Shown here: piece by piece, positions 41,279 to 48,163 of the stretch
Position numbering within the stretch: the stretch's first letter is position 1
Layout of the letters: each line of letters begins with the position of its first letter
Assembly (NCBI RefSeq): GCF_033441515.1
Contig: NZ_JAWQJT010000002.1
Location: 930,001-994,000 of the forward strand
Length of the DNA: 64,000 bases
From: Amycolatopsis solani
Lineage (GTDB): Bacteria; Actinomycetota; Actinomycetes; Mycobacteriales; Pseudonocardiaceae
Direction: 5' to 3'
Program-made: the position numbers and the translations under genes
Notes under the pieces: model-generated
What the model was told of the DNA's origin: nothing
The model's input: the letters and a program-made list of their open reading frames with translations, nothing else
The model's database searches: none

Positions 41279-42475
41279 CTACCCGCGACGCACGCAGACG
41301 CCGAGTTTGCGCCGCAGGAACTCCCGCTCAGGACCGTTGCCCGTGAGCTCGATCGCCGCCGAATACGCCTCGGCCGCCTCCCCCGTGCGGCCGACGCGGG
41401 CCAGCAGGTCCGCGCGGATCGCGTGGAACAGCCCGAACGTCGGGAGATCGAGAGCCTCCACCAGCGCCAGCCCGGCCGCCGGGCCGTCGACCTCGGCCAC
41501 CGCGACCGCCCGGTTCAAGGCCACCACCGGGGTCGGGGTGACCGCCAGCAGCTGGTCGTACAACGCCTTGACCTGCGCCCAATCGGTCGGCGCGTCGCTG
41601 TGGACGGCCTGAATCGCCGCCTGGATCTGGTAGGGTCCCGGCTGGTTGCGCCGCAGGCAACGCCGGACGATCTCCTGCCCCTCGGCGATCAACGCCGGGT
41701 CCCAGCGCGACCGGTCCTGGTCGGCCAGCAGCACCAGCGACCCGTCCGGGGTCGTGCGGGCGGCGCGGCGGGAGTGGCTGAGCAGCAGCAACGCCAGCAG
41801 ACCCCAGACCTCCGGCTCGTCGGGCATCAACCCGGCCAGCGCGCGGGTGAGGCGGATCGCCTCGCCGCACAGGTCGTCGCGGACCAGGTGCTCCCCCGTG
41901 CTGGCCTCGTAGCCCTCGTTGAAGATCAGGTACAGCACGCTCAGCACACCCGAGAGCCGCGCGGGCAGGTCGGCGTCCTGCGGGACGCGGTACGGGATGC
42001 CGGCGTCGCGGATCTTGTTCTTCGCGCGGACGATCCGCTGGGCCATCGTCGGCTCGGGGACCAGGAACGCGGCCGCGATCTCGGTCGTGCTCAGGCCGCC
42101 GAGCAGCCGGAGCGTCAGCGCGACCTGGGTGGCGCGGGCCAGCGCCGGGTGGCAGCAGGTGAAGATCAGCCGGAGCCGCTCGTCGGGCACGGCGCCCTCC
42201 TCCACGGGCTCGGCTTCGGCGTGCGTGAGCGCCGCCTGGGCGTACTTGTCCGCCCGCGCCGCCTCCCGGCGCAGGCGGTCGACGGCGCGGTTGCGGGCGG
42301 TGGTGATGATCCAGCCCGCCGGGCTCGGCGGGAGCCCGGCGGCCGGCCACCGCCGGACGGCCTCGGTGAACGCGTCCTGCACGGCCTCTTCGGCGACGTC
42401 GATGTCCCCGAAGACCCGCACCAGGACCGACACCGCACGGCCGTACTCGGCGGCGAAGACGTCTTCGATCCTCAT
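41279..42475 (-). CDS. ECF42-type sigma factor, module 2
   Basis: A 398-residue sigma factor like the one at 33662-34933: region 2 VFGDIDVAEEAVQDAFTEAV, the LIFTCCHPAL motif, region 4 LSTTEIAAAFLVPEPTMAQRIVRAKNKI, and the helical C-terminal extension with VLSVLYLIFNEGYEAS and PGPYQIQAAIQAVHS. It is a paralogue rather than a recent duplicate. The ATG overlaps the DGPF stop in ATGA, so here the order is DGPF first, sigma second, the reverse of module 1. Confidence 0.93.
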   Translation of the reverse strand: MRIEDVFAAEYGRAVSVLVRVFGDIDVAEEAVQDAFTEAVRRWPAAGLPPSPAGWIITTARNRAVDRLRREAARADKYAQAALTHAEAEPVEEGAVPDERLRLIFTCCHPALARATQVALTLRLLGGLSTTEIAAAFLVPEPTMAQRIVRAKNKIRDAGIPYRVPQDADLPARLSGVLSVLYLIFNEGYEASTGEHLVRDDLCGEAIRLTRALAGLMPDEPEVWGLLALLLLSHSRRAARTTPDGSLVLLADQDRSRWDPALIAEGQEIVRRCLRRNQPGPYQIQAAIQAVHSDAPTDWAQVKALYDQLLAVTPTPVVALNRAVAVAEVDGPAAGLALVEALDLPTFGLFHAIRADLLARVGRTGEAAEAYSAAIELTGNGPEREFLRRKLGVCVRRG

Positions 42476-42816
42476 CCGCTGAACGGCCGCACCTCGACCG
42501 GCAGCGGCGCTACAGCGTCGGCGAGGCGCCCGCCCCAGGCGAGGGCGGCGTCGAGGTCGGGGGCGGTGATGATGGTGAACCCGCCGAGGTGCTCCTTGCC
42601 CTCGGCGTAGGGGCCGTCGGTGACGACGGTGTCGCCGTCGCGGGCCCGCAGCACGGTGGCGGTCGACGGCGGGTGCAGGCCCCCGGCGAACACCCAGGCC
42701 CCGGCCGCCTTGAGATCGGCGTTCAGCGCGTCGAGCTGCTTCACGATCCCGTCTAGCACGTCGGGCGGCGGGGTGGGGCCGTCGGGCTGGTAGATGCTGA
42801 GCAGGTAGTGCTTCAC
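42472..42816 (-). CDS. DGPF/YCII-related protein, module 2
   Basis: A 114-residue YCII-domain protein: YLLSIYQPDGPTPPP at the start, then TVVTDGPYAEGKEHLGGF, where the DGPF motif reads DGPY. The GTG start has a GAGGAGG site. It is the first gene of module 2 and has the ECF42-type promoter about 30 nt upstream. Confidence 0.9.
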   Translation of the reverse strand: MKHYLLSIYQPDGPTPPPDVLDGIVKQLDALNADLKAAGAWVFAGGLHPPSTATVLRARDGDTVVTDGPYAEGKEHLGGFTIITAPDLDAALAWGGRLADAVAPLPVEVRPFSG

Positions 42817-42843
42817 GTCGTCCTCCTCGGTGTCGTCACCGCT

Positions 42844-42872
42844 GAAACGAACGGGGCCCGGGCGGATCGACA
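42844..42872 (-). promoter_or_regulatory. ECF42-type promoter of module 2
   Basis: The minus strand has TGTCGA (42872-42867), 17 nt ending in CCGTT, then CGTTTC (42849-42844). Same spacing and spacer end as the two promoters of module 1. Confidence 0.65.
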
Positions 42873-42918
42873 GCGTCCCGCACGGATTTTGCGTGGACGA
42901 GGCCGGGAAGATCAAGGC

Positions 42919-43710
42919 ATGAGGATTCGCGCTTCCGACCACGAGACCACCGTGACCACCCGCGGCACCCACGGCCCCGCCGTGCTGCTCGTGCACTCCC
43001 TGGGCCTGGACCGCCGCATGTGGGACCCGGTGCTCGATCGGCTCGCGACCGGGCGGCGGGTGTTCGCCTACGACATCCGCGGGCACGGCTCCGCCGCCGG
43101 CGCACCGCTGCCGTTCACGACGGCCGCCGCCGGCGCCGACCTCCTGGCCGTGCTCGACGCGCTCGAGCTGGGCATCGCCCACGTCGCCGGGTTGTCGCTG
43201 GGCGGGGCGATCGCGCAGACCGCCGCCGTCGCCGCACCCGGCCGGTTCGCCTCGCTGACCTTGCTGGGCGCGCCGGACCGCCCGGTTCCGGCGGCGTTCG
43301 AGGAACGCGCGCGCATCGCCGAGACCGGCGGCATGGCACCGCTGGTCGGGCCGACCCTGGAACGGTGGTTCACCGCCGCCGCGCTCGAAGCCGACACCGA
43401 AGGGGTGCGCTACGCCCGCGAGTGCGTCGCCTCCTTCGACCCGGTCACGTGGGCGTCGATCTGGCGTGGCTACGGCGGACTCGACGTCTACGAGCGGCTG
43501 CGCGGCTTCCCGGCCCCGGCACTGGCGCTCGCCGGGGAGGCCGACGCGTCGATCACCATCGACGGCATGGCCGCCGTCGCCGCGCGGATCGGCGGGGGCG
43601 CGAAGCTGGAGGTCGTTCCCGGCGCCCCGCACATCCAGACCCTCGAACGCCCCGATGAGGTGGCCGACGCCCTGGACCGGTTCCTGCCCGCGGAGATCGA
43701 CATCCCGTAA
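42919..43710 (+). CDS. Alpha/beta hydrolase, 3-oxoadipate enol-lactonase-like
   Basis: A 263-residue alpha/beta-hydrolase: LLVHSLGLDRRMWDPVLDRLA, AYDIRGHGSA, nucleophile elbow VAGLSLGGAIAQ (Ser in GLSLGG), LALAGEADASI and the C-terminal His in GAPHIQTLERPDEV. This matches PcaD-like enol-lactonases, but no other pca gene is near, so only the fold is firm. It is divergent from the ECF42 module 2 operon and 9 nt upstream of the integrase gene. Confidence 0.88.
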   Translation: MRIRASDHETTVTTRGTHGPAVLLVHSLGLDRRMWDPVLDRLATGRRVFAYDIRGHGSAAGAPLPFTTAAAGADLLAVLDALELGIAHVAGLSLGGAIAQTAAVAAPGRFASLTLLGAPDRPVPAAFEERARIAETGGMAPLVGPTLERWFTAAALEADTEGVRYARECVASFDPVTWASIWRGYGGLDVYERLRGFPAPALALAGEADASITIDGMAAVAARIGGGAKLEVVPGAPHIQTLERPDEVADALDRFLPAEIDIP

Positions 43711-43719
43711 CCTCGGCGC

Positions 43720-44763
43720 GTGCCCGACCTGCAACCGGTGACCGACGCCGATCTCGCCGCCGCCAGTCCGGCCGAACGGCTCGCGCTGCTGGACGAGGCC
43801 GCGGCCCGGCACGTCGACGGGCAGCGCCCGCCGAACACGCTCAAGGCCTACGCCCAGGACTGGCAGGTGTGGCTGGACTACACCGCCGAGGCCGGGATCC
43901 CGCCGTTGTCGGCGACGATCGGCGCGCTGACCGGGTTCGTCGTGTGGCTCGAACGCGGCCGCACGCTGCGCCCGGACGAACGGACTGTGCCGGAAGTGCC
44001 CGAGCTGGCCGCGCCGGCGGCGCCGTCGACGATCGAGCGGCGGCTCACCGGGGCGCTCGCCGGGCTGCGGCACCACAAGGTCGTCGTCGACCCCGAAGCG
44101 AGCCGCGCCGCCTGGCGCGCGCTGAAGGGCTACCGGCAGCGGCTGGCCAGGGACGGCGTCCAGCGCGGGCGCGGCAAGGCCACCATGGTGACCCTCGCCG
44201 ACCTGCGGGCCATGTCCCGCGCCTGCCCGGACACCCTGTCCGGCGCCCGCGACCGCGCGATGCTGCTCATCGGCTTCCCGATCGCCGCCCGCTGCTCGGA
44301 CCTGGCGAACCTGCTGGTCACCGACGTCGAGCCGGTCGACGACCGCGGGCTCGCGGTGACCGTGCGGCACGGCAAGAGCACCGGCGACATGGTCGTCCCG
44401 CGGCGCGAGAACCCCGAGACCGACCCGGTGCGGGCGTGGCACGCGTGGCGGTCGGGCGCCGGGATCGCCGAGGGACCCGCGTTCCGCCGCGTCGACCGGC
44501 ACGGCAACGTCGGCGAGCCCGCGCTGAGCACCACCGGCGTCAACCAGATCCTCACCCGGGCCGGCGTCCGCGCGGGCCTGCCCTACCCGGTGACCGGGCA
44601 CTCCCTGCGTTCCGGGTTCGCCACCGAGGCCCGCCGGGCCGGCGCGGACGACCTCGCGATCGCCGACCAGGGCCGCTGGGTCCGCGGCAGCCGCGCGCTC
44701 TACGAGTACATCCGCCGCGTCGACCAGTGGAACGACAACGCGGCGGGCGTGCTCGACCTCTGA
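43720..44763 (+). CDS. Second tyrosine recombinase/integrase
   Basis: A 347-residue tyrosine recombinase. After the N-terminal core-binding domain (TLKAYAQDWQVWLDYTAEAG), the catalytic residues appear as Arg in PIAARCSDLANL, Lys in RHGKSTGD, GHSLRSGFATEA, GRWVRGS and Tyr in ALYEYIRRV. It looks intact. Unlike most phage integrases it lies beside a hydrolase gene (9 nt) with no att repeat or tRNA in view. Its stop is 1 nt from that of a 54-residue zinc-ribbon gene on the other strand. Confidence 0.9.
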   Translation: MPDLQPVTDADLAAASPAERLALLDEAAARHVDGQRPPNTLKAYAQDWQVWLDYTAEAGIPPLSATIGALTGFVVWLERGRTLRPDERTVPEVPELAAPAAPSTIERRLTGALAGLRHHKVVVDPEASRAAWRALKGYRQRLARDGVQRGRGKATMVTLADLRAMSRACPDTLSGARDRAMLLIGFPIAARCSDLANLLVTDVEPVDDRGLAVTVRHGKSTGDMVVPRRENPETDPVRAWHAWRSGAGIAEGPAFRRVDRHGNVGEPALSTTGVNQILTRAGVRAGLPYPVTGHSLRSGFATEARRAGADDLAIADQGRWVRGSRALYEYIRRVDQWNDNAAGVLDL

Positions 44764-44764
44764 T

Positions 44765-44929
44765 TCACCGGGCCGGCCGGGTGGCGCCGACGACTTCGCC
44801 GTCGAGCCGGGCGAGCCAGCTGCCGCAGACGCAGCGCACGTAGTCGAGCCGGTGGGAAGCGCGCTGGGCCGCGGTCGCCGGCAGTTCGGCGAGCGGCCAG
44901 CCGCAGCGGGGGCAACGGTTGACGTCCAT
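44765..44929 (-). CDS. 54-residue zinc-ribbon protein
   Basis: A short gene: ATG at 44929, TGA at 44765-44767. The protein is 54 residues with CPRCGWPLAEL near the N-terminus and VRCVCGSWLARLDGE in the second half, so two Cys pairs for one zinc ribbon. GAGGG lies just ahead of the ATG. The gene is tail-to-tail with the recombinase and divergent from the CGNR gene (26 nt). Its role is unknown; the setting suggests regulation of one neighbour. Confidence 0.7.
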   Translation of the reverse strand: MDVNRCPRCGWPLAELPATAAQRASHRLDYVRCVCGSWLARLDGEVVGATRPAR

Positions 44930-44949
44930 GCCCTCGATCGTGCTGTAAT
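44919..44949 (+). promoter_or_regulatory. Candidate leaderless promoter of the CGNR gene
   Basis: TGTAAT (44944-44949) ends exactly 6 nt before the GTG at 44956. TTGACG (44919-44924) is 19 nt upstream of it, a long spacer. No ribosome site. Confidence 0.45.
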
Positions 44950-44955
44950 GAGTTA

Positions 44956-45465
44956 GTGCACTTCAACCCTTACGGCGGCCCGGCCGCGCTCGTGGCCGCC
45001 GACCTGGTCAACGCCGGGTCCGCGAGCGAGCTGCTGGACGGAATGGTTCGCAACGGCATGGCGATCCAGGCGCTGACCGACACCGAAGCCACCCGGATCG
45101 CCGAGTGGGCCGGCCAGTTGCGGCCGGTGTTTGCCGCTCCACCGGAAAGCCGGCCGGACCTGGTCAACGCGCTGCTGGCGGAAGCCGCGTGCCGCCCGTA
45201 CATCACCACCCACGACGACAAGCCACCGCACCTGCACTACTCGGCGGCCGACGCCGGGCCGGTCGGCCGGGTGCGCGCCTACACCGCGGGGGGCCTCGCC
45301 CACCTGGTGTGCGAGGCCCCGGACCGGCTGGGGATCTGCGGTCGCGAAGGCTGCGAAACGGCATACGTCGACACGTCCCGCAACGGCCGCCGCCGGTTCT
45401 GCTCGACGCGGTGCGCGACGCGCGTGCACGTCGCCGACCACCGGGCCCGGCAGGTCAGCGCTTGA
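44956..45465 (+). CDS. CGNR zinc-finger / ABATE-domain regulator
   Basis: A 169-residue protein with an N-terminal ABATE-like domain and a C-terminal CGNR finger: CGREGCETAYVDTSRNG, then RRRFCSTRCATRVHVADHRAR. The CGNR tetrad itself reads CATR, a small departure. These are predicted DNA-binding stress regulators. GTG start without a ribosome site; TGTAAT 6 nt upstream suggests a leaderless transcript. Confidence 0.88.
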   Translation: MHFNPYGGPAALVAADLVNAGSASELLDGMVRNGMAIQALTDTEATRIAEWAGQLRPVFAAPPESRPDLVNALLAEAACRPYITTHDDKPPHLHYSAADAGPVGRVRAYTAGGLAHLVCEAPDRLGICGREGCETAYVDTSRNGRRRFCSTRCATRVHVADHRARQVSA

Positions 45466-45589
45466 AGACGGATGACCTGGATCGGGTGCGCCTCGGCAGT
45501 CAGGTCGCCAGAGAATCGACGATCTGGTCCAGGCCACTGACGTACTCCGAGATGAAGGAGCCATGCAACGGGACAGCCGGCAGACTGCT

Positions 45590-45595
45590 TAGACT
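45590..45595 (+). promoter_or_regulatory. Candidate leaderless -10 box of the SGNH hydrolase gene
   Basis: TAGACT (45590-45595) ends exactly 6 nt before the ATG at 45602, with no ribosome site. No clear -35. The rest of the 45466-45601 gap shows no gene. Confidence 0.4.
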
Positions 45596-45601
45596 GCGGA
45601 C

Positions 45602-46378
45602 ATGAGCAAGCGCTTAGTGGTATTGGGGGACTCGTTCACCGAAGGCGTCGGCGACGACGACCCGGCCGCCCCGAACGGGGTGCGCGGCTGGGCCGACCGC
45701 GTCGCCGAACAGCTCGCCGCTCGTGAGCCGGAGTTCCGGTACGCCAACCTCGCCATCCGCGGGAAGCTGCTGCCGCAGATCCTCGGCGAGCAGCTCGAGC
45801 CGGCACTCGCCCTGGAGGCGGACCTGGTCAGCCTCTACGCCGGCGGCAACGACCTCATGCGCCCGAAGGTGGACATCGACGCGCTGCTCGTCGACTACGA
45901 AACCGCCGTCGCGCGGATCCGGGCCACCGGCGCCCACCTGATCCTGTTCACCGGGGTCGACGGCGTCGAGGACCCGCTGTTCCGCGCCATCCGGGGCCGG
46001 GTGGCGATCTACAACGAGCTCGTGCGCGGCATCGCGGCCCGCCACGACGCCCTGCTGGTGGACCTGTGGTCGATGCGGCAGCTGTGCGACCGCCGGTTCT
46101 GGGCGCCGGACCGCCTGCACCTCAACGCGCTCGGCCACACCGAGGTCGCGATCGAGGTGCTGCGGGTGCTCGGGGTCGAACACCCGCTGCTCACCCCGGA
46201 ACTGGCGCCGCGTGCGGTGCTGAGCCCGGCCGAGCGCCGCAGCCAGAACCTGCAGTGGGCGCGCGAACACGCGCTGCCGTGGGTGCGGCGGCGGGTGAAG
46301 GGCGAGTCGTCCGGCGACACGCTCAGCGCGAAGCGCCCGACGCTGGAGCCGGTCGCCTCAGCGCCGCTGCCCCGCTGA
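45602..46378 (+). CDS. SGNH/GDSL hydrolase
   Basis: A 258-residue GDSL-type esterase: block I VLGDSFTEGVGDDDP (nucleophile Ser), block III SLYAGGNDLMRP (Asn), and block V DRLHLNALGH (Asp/His). There is no signal peptide, so it acts in the cytoplasm. The substrate may be an acyl or acetyl ester. It overlaps the TetR gene by 21 nt tail-to-tail. Confidence 0.92.
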   Translation: MSKRLVVLGDSFTEGVGDDDPAAPNGVRGWADRVAEQLAAREPEFRYANLAIRGKLLPQILGEQLEPALALEADLVSLYAGGNDLMRPKVDIDALLVDYETAVARIRATGAHLILFTGVDGVEDPLFRAIRGRVAIYNELVRGIAARHDALLVDLWSMRQLCDRRFWAPDRLHLNALGHTEVAIEVLRVLGVEHPLLTPELAPRAVLSPAERRSQNLQWAREHALPWVRRRVKGESSGDTLSAKRPTLEPVASAPLPR

Positions 46379-46966
46379 CGTGCGGAGGCCGTCGAAGAGG
46401 ATCGCCACGGCCCGGTCGCGCAGCCGCGCGTCCGGGCCGGCGTACTCGGCGGCCCGCGCGACCCCGATGATGATGGTGATCAGCTCGCCGACGACGAGGT
46501 CCTCGCGCACCGCGCCCGCGCCCTGCGCGCGCGAAAGCAGCACACCGAGCGCCTCCATCAGGCGGGCGCCGATGTCGGACTTCGCCACCGGCACGGTGAC
46601 CCCGGCCGCGGTGAGCGCTTCGAAGTAGGCGTTCTTCGCGCTCGACATCTCGATCCAGCTGGTCAGGAACGTGAAGAACGCGCCGCCCGGATCCGCGGAC
46701 TCCGCCGCGACGGCGGCCTCGGCCTGGTCCACGAACCGGCGCAGCCGGGCGACGAGCACCGCTTCGAGCAGGGCTTCCTTCGTCGGGAAGTGCCGGAACA
46801 CCGTGCCGATGCCGACCCCGGCGGCGCGGGCGACCTCTTCGGTCGGCGCCCCGGTGCCCTTGGTGGCGAACACGCTCTCGGCGGCTTCCAGCACCCGCGC
46901 CCGGTTGCGGCGGGCGTCGGCACGCAGCGGTTTCGACGCGTGGGGGTCAGCGGTCGCGGAGCTCAC
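46358..46966 (-). CDS. TetR-family regulator (leaderless)
   Basis: A 202-residue TetR protein: RARVLEAAESVFATKGTGAPTEEVARAAGVGIGTVFRHF near the N-terminus and a TetR_C-like helical domain. The GTG at 46966 is chosen because TACGAT ends exactly 6 nt upstream; the open frame further upstream is not coding. The gene starts inside the end of the AHSA1 gene (20-nt overlap), so it has its own promoter. Targets unknown. Confidence 0.88.
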   Translation of the reverse strand: MSSATADPHASKPLRADARRNRARVLEAAESVFATKGTGAPTEEVARAAGVGIGTVFRHFPTKEALLEAVLVARLRRFVDQAEAAVAAESADPGGAFFTFLTSWIEMSSAKNAYFEALTAAGVTVPVAKSDIGARLMEALGVLLSRAQGAGAVREDLVVGELITIIIGVARAAEYAGPDARLRDRAVAILFDGLRTSAGQRR

Positions 46967-47423
46967 CACCCGATCGTAACGGGATCGGGTCAGGCAGCGT
47001 GTCCAGCAATCGGGCCAGCGCGCGCGGCACGTGGGACCGCCAGCCGCCACCCATGATCCGGCGGGAGACGCGCTGGAACTCGTCGTCCGGGTCGAACCCC
47101 TCGTGGCTGAGGAACAGGCGGGTGCCGGTGCCTTCGGGGACCAGCCGCCAGGTGACCGTCCACTGCGGACCCCAGCGGATGCTGAGCTTGCGCTCGGGCT
47201 CGACCTCCAGCACCTCGCACGCCACCGGCCCGCCGGCGAACCCGGCCGCGGGCACCGGCTCGGCCAGCAGCTCGAAGCGGTGCCCCACCACGGGTTTGAT
47301 GTCGTTGGGCATGCTGATCCAGCGTTCGAGCAGGTCGGGTTCGGTCAGCGCGCGCCACACCTTGCGGGCCGGGTGGGCGAGGAACTGGTCGACGTGGATC
47401 GCGGTGGGATCGTCTTCGGTCAC
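46947..47423 (-). CDS. AHSA1/SRPBCC-domain protein, module 3
   Basis: A 158-residue SRPBCC protein: IHVDQFLAHPARKVWRALTEPDLLERW, WGPQWTVTWRLVPEGTGTRLFLSHEGF, RIMGGGWRSHVPRALARLL. GTG start in a GTGA overlap with the ArsR gene. Last gene of a VOC-ArsR-AHSA1 operon. Confidence 0.9.
   Translation of the reverse strand: MTEDDPTAIHVDQFLAHPARKVWRALTEPDLLERWISMPNDIKPVVGHRFELLAEPVPAAGFAGGPVACEVLEVEPERKLSIRWGPQWTVTWRLVPEGTGTRLFLSHEGFDPDDEFQRVSRRIMGGGWRSHVPRALARLLDTLPDPIPLRSGGELRDR
46973..46978 (-). promoter_or_regulatory. Candidate leaderless -10 box of the TetR gene
   Basis: TACGAT (46978-46973) ends exactly 6 nt before the GTG at 46966 and lies within the end of the upstream AHSA1 gene. Confidence 0.4.
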
Positions 47424-47740
47424 AGGTCTTCCTCCTCGTCGAGCAGGTCACGCAGGTTGGCGAGCTTGCCGCGCCAGAAGCGTTCGTACGGCGTGAGCCA
47501 GTCCCTGACTTCTTCCAGCGGCGCCGCGTCCAGCCGGTAGACGCGGTTGCGGCCCTGCCGCTGCTCGGCGACCAGGCCCGCCTCCCGGAGCACCCGGAGG
47601 TGTTCCGACAGGCTCGGCCGGGCCATGTCGAACCGTTCGGCGAGCGCGCCCGCCGCCATCGGGCCGTCCAGCAGCAGCCGCAGGACCTGGCGCCGGGCCG
47701 GGCTGGCCAGCGCGGCGAAGACGTCGTCGTTGACCGGCAT
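47420..47740 (-). CDS. ArsR-family regulator, module 3
   Basis: A 106-residue winged-helix protein: VFAALASPARRQVLRLLLDG, AGALAERFDMARPSLSEHLRVLREAGLVAEQRQGR. No metal motif. The ATG overlaps the VOC stop (TGATG, 1 nt). The 16-bp palindrome in the VOC promoter is the probable operator. Confidence 0.92.
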   Translation of the reverse strand: MPVNDDVFAALASPARRQVLRLLLDGPMAAGALAERFDMARPSLSEHLRVLREAGLVAEQRQGRNRVYRLDAAPLEEVRDWLTPYERFWRGKLANLRDLLDEEEDL

Positions 47741-48126
47741 CAGCGCGGCACGTTCCCGAGGTCCGACGGCTGGAGCAGGCCGAGGGTGTGGCCGTCGAGG
47801 TCCCGGAACGACGTCGCCCGGCCCCACGGCTGCTCCCGCGGCTCGGCCACCTCGACCCCGGCCGCCCGCAGCGCGGCCACGTCGGTGTCGAGGTCGGTGG
47901 TCTGCAGCTGGAAGTGCCGCGGGCCCGGCTCGATCCCGGTGACCTGCTGGTCGGTCAGCACGACGCCGGTCTGCGCCCCCTTCGGCGCGACCATGACGAA
48001 CCGGCCGCCCTCGGGCGTGCGGCGGTCGACGAGCGCTTCGAAGCCGAGCTTGCCGACGTAGAAGTCCCGCGCGCGAGCGTGGTCGGCGACCGGCAGGGTC
48101 AGGAACTGCACGTGCGTGATCGTCAT
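47740..48126 (-). CDS. VOC/glyoxalase-fold protein (leaderless)
   Basis: A 128-residue protein with two beta-alpha-beta-beta-beta units of the vicinal oxygen chelate fold: VQFLTLPVADHARARDFYVGKLGFEAL, FQLQTTDLDTDVAALRAAGVEV, SFRDLDGHTLGLLQ. The ATG at 48126 is chosen over 48138 because TATGGT and a full promoter precede it. First gene of the VOC-ArsR-AHSA1 operon. Substrate unknown. Confidence 0.88.
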   Translation of the reverse strand: MTITHVQFLTLPVADHARARDFYVGKLGFEALVDRRTPEGGRFVMVAPKGAQTGVVLTDQQVTGIEPGPRHFQLQTTDLDTDVAALRAAGVEVAEPREQPWGRATSFRDLDGHTLGLLQPSDLGNVPR

Positions 48127-48133
48127 GCCGCCG

Positions 48134-48163
48134 ACCATACGTAGGAGATCTCCTACATGTCAA
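48134..48163 (-). promoter_or_regulatory. VOC-ArsR-AHSA1 promoter with operator in the spacer
   Basis: The minus strand has TTGACA (48163-48158), 18 nt and TATGGT (48139-48134), 7 nt before the ATG. The perfect 16-bp palindrome GTAGGAGATCTCCTAC (48141-48156) fills the spacer and also contains the TAG stop of the upstream monooxygenase gene. Confidence 0.85.

Noticed and set aside
43720..45465. Integrated mobile element between recombinase 2 and the CGNR gene
   Set aside because: No direct repeat, tRNA, relaxase or replication gene was found, and gene packing is as tight as in flanking housekeeping-like genes.
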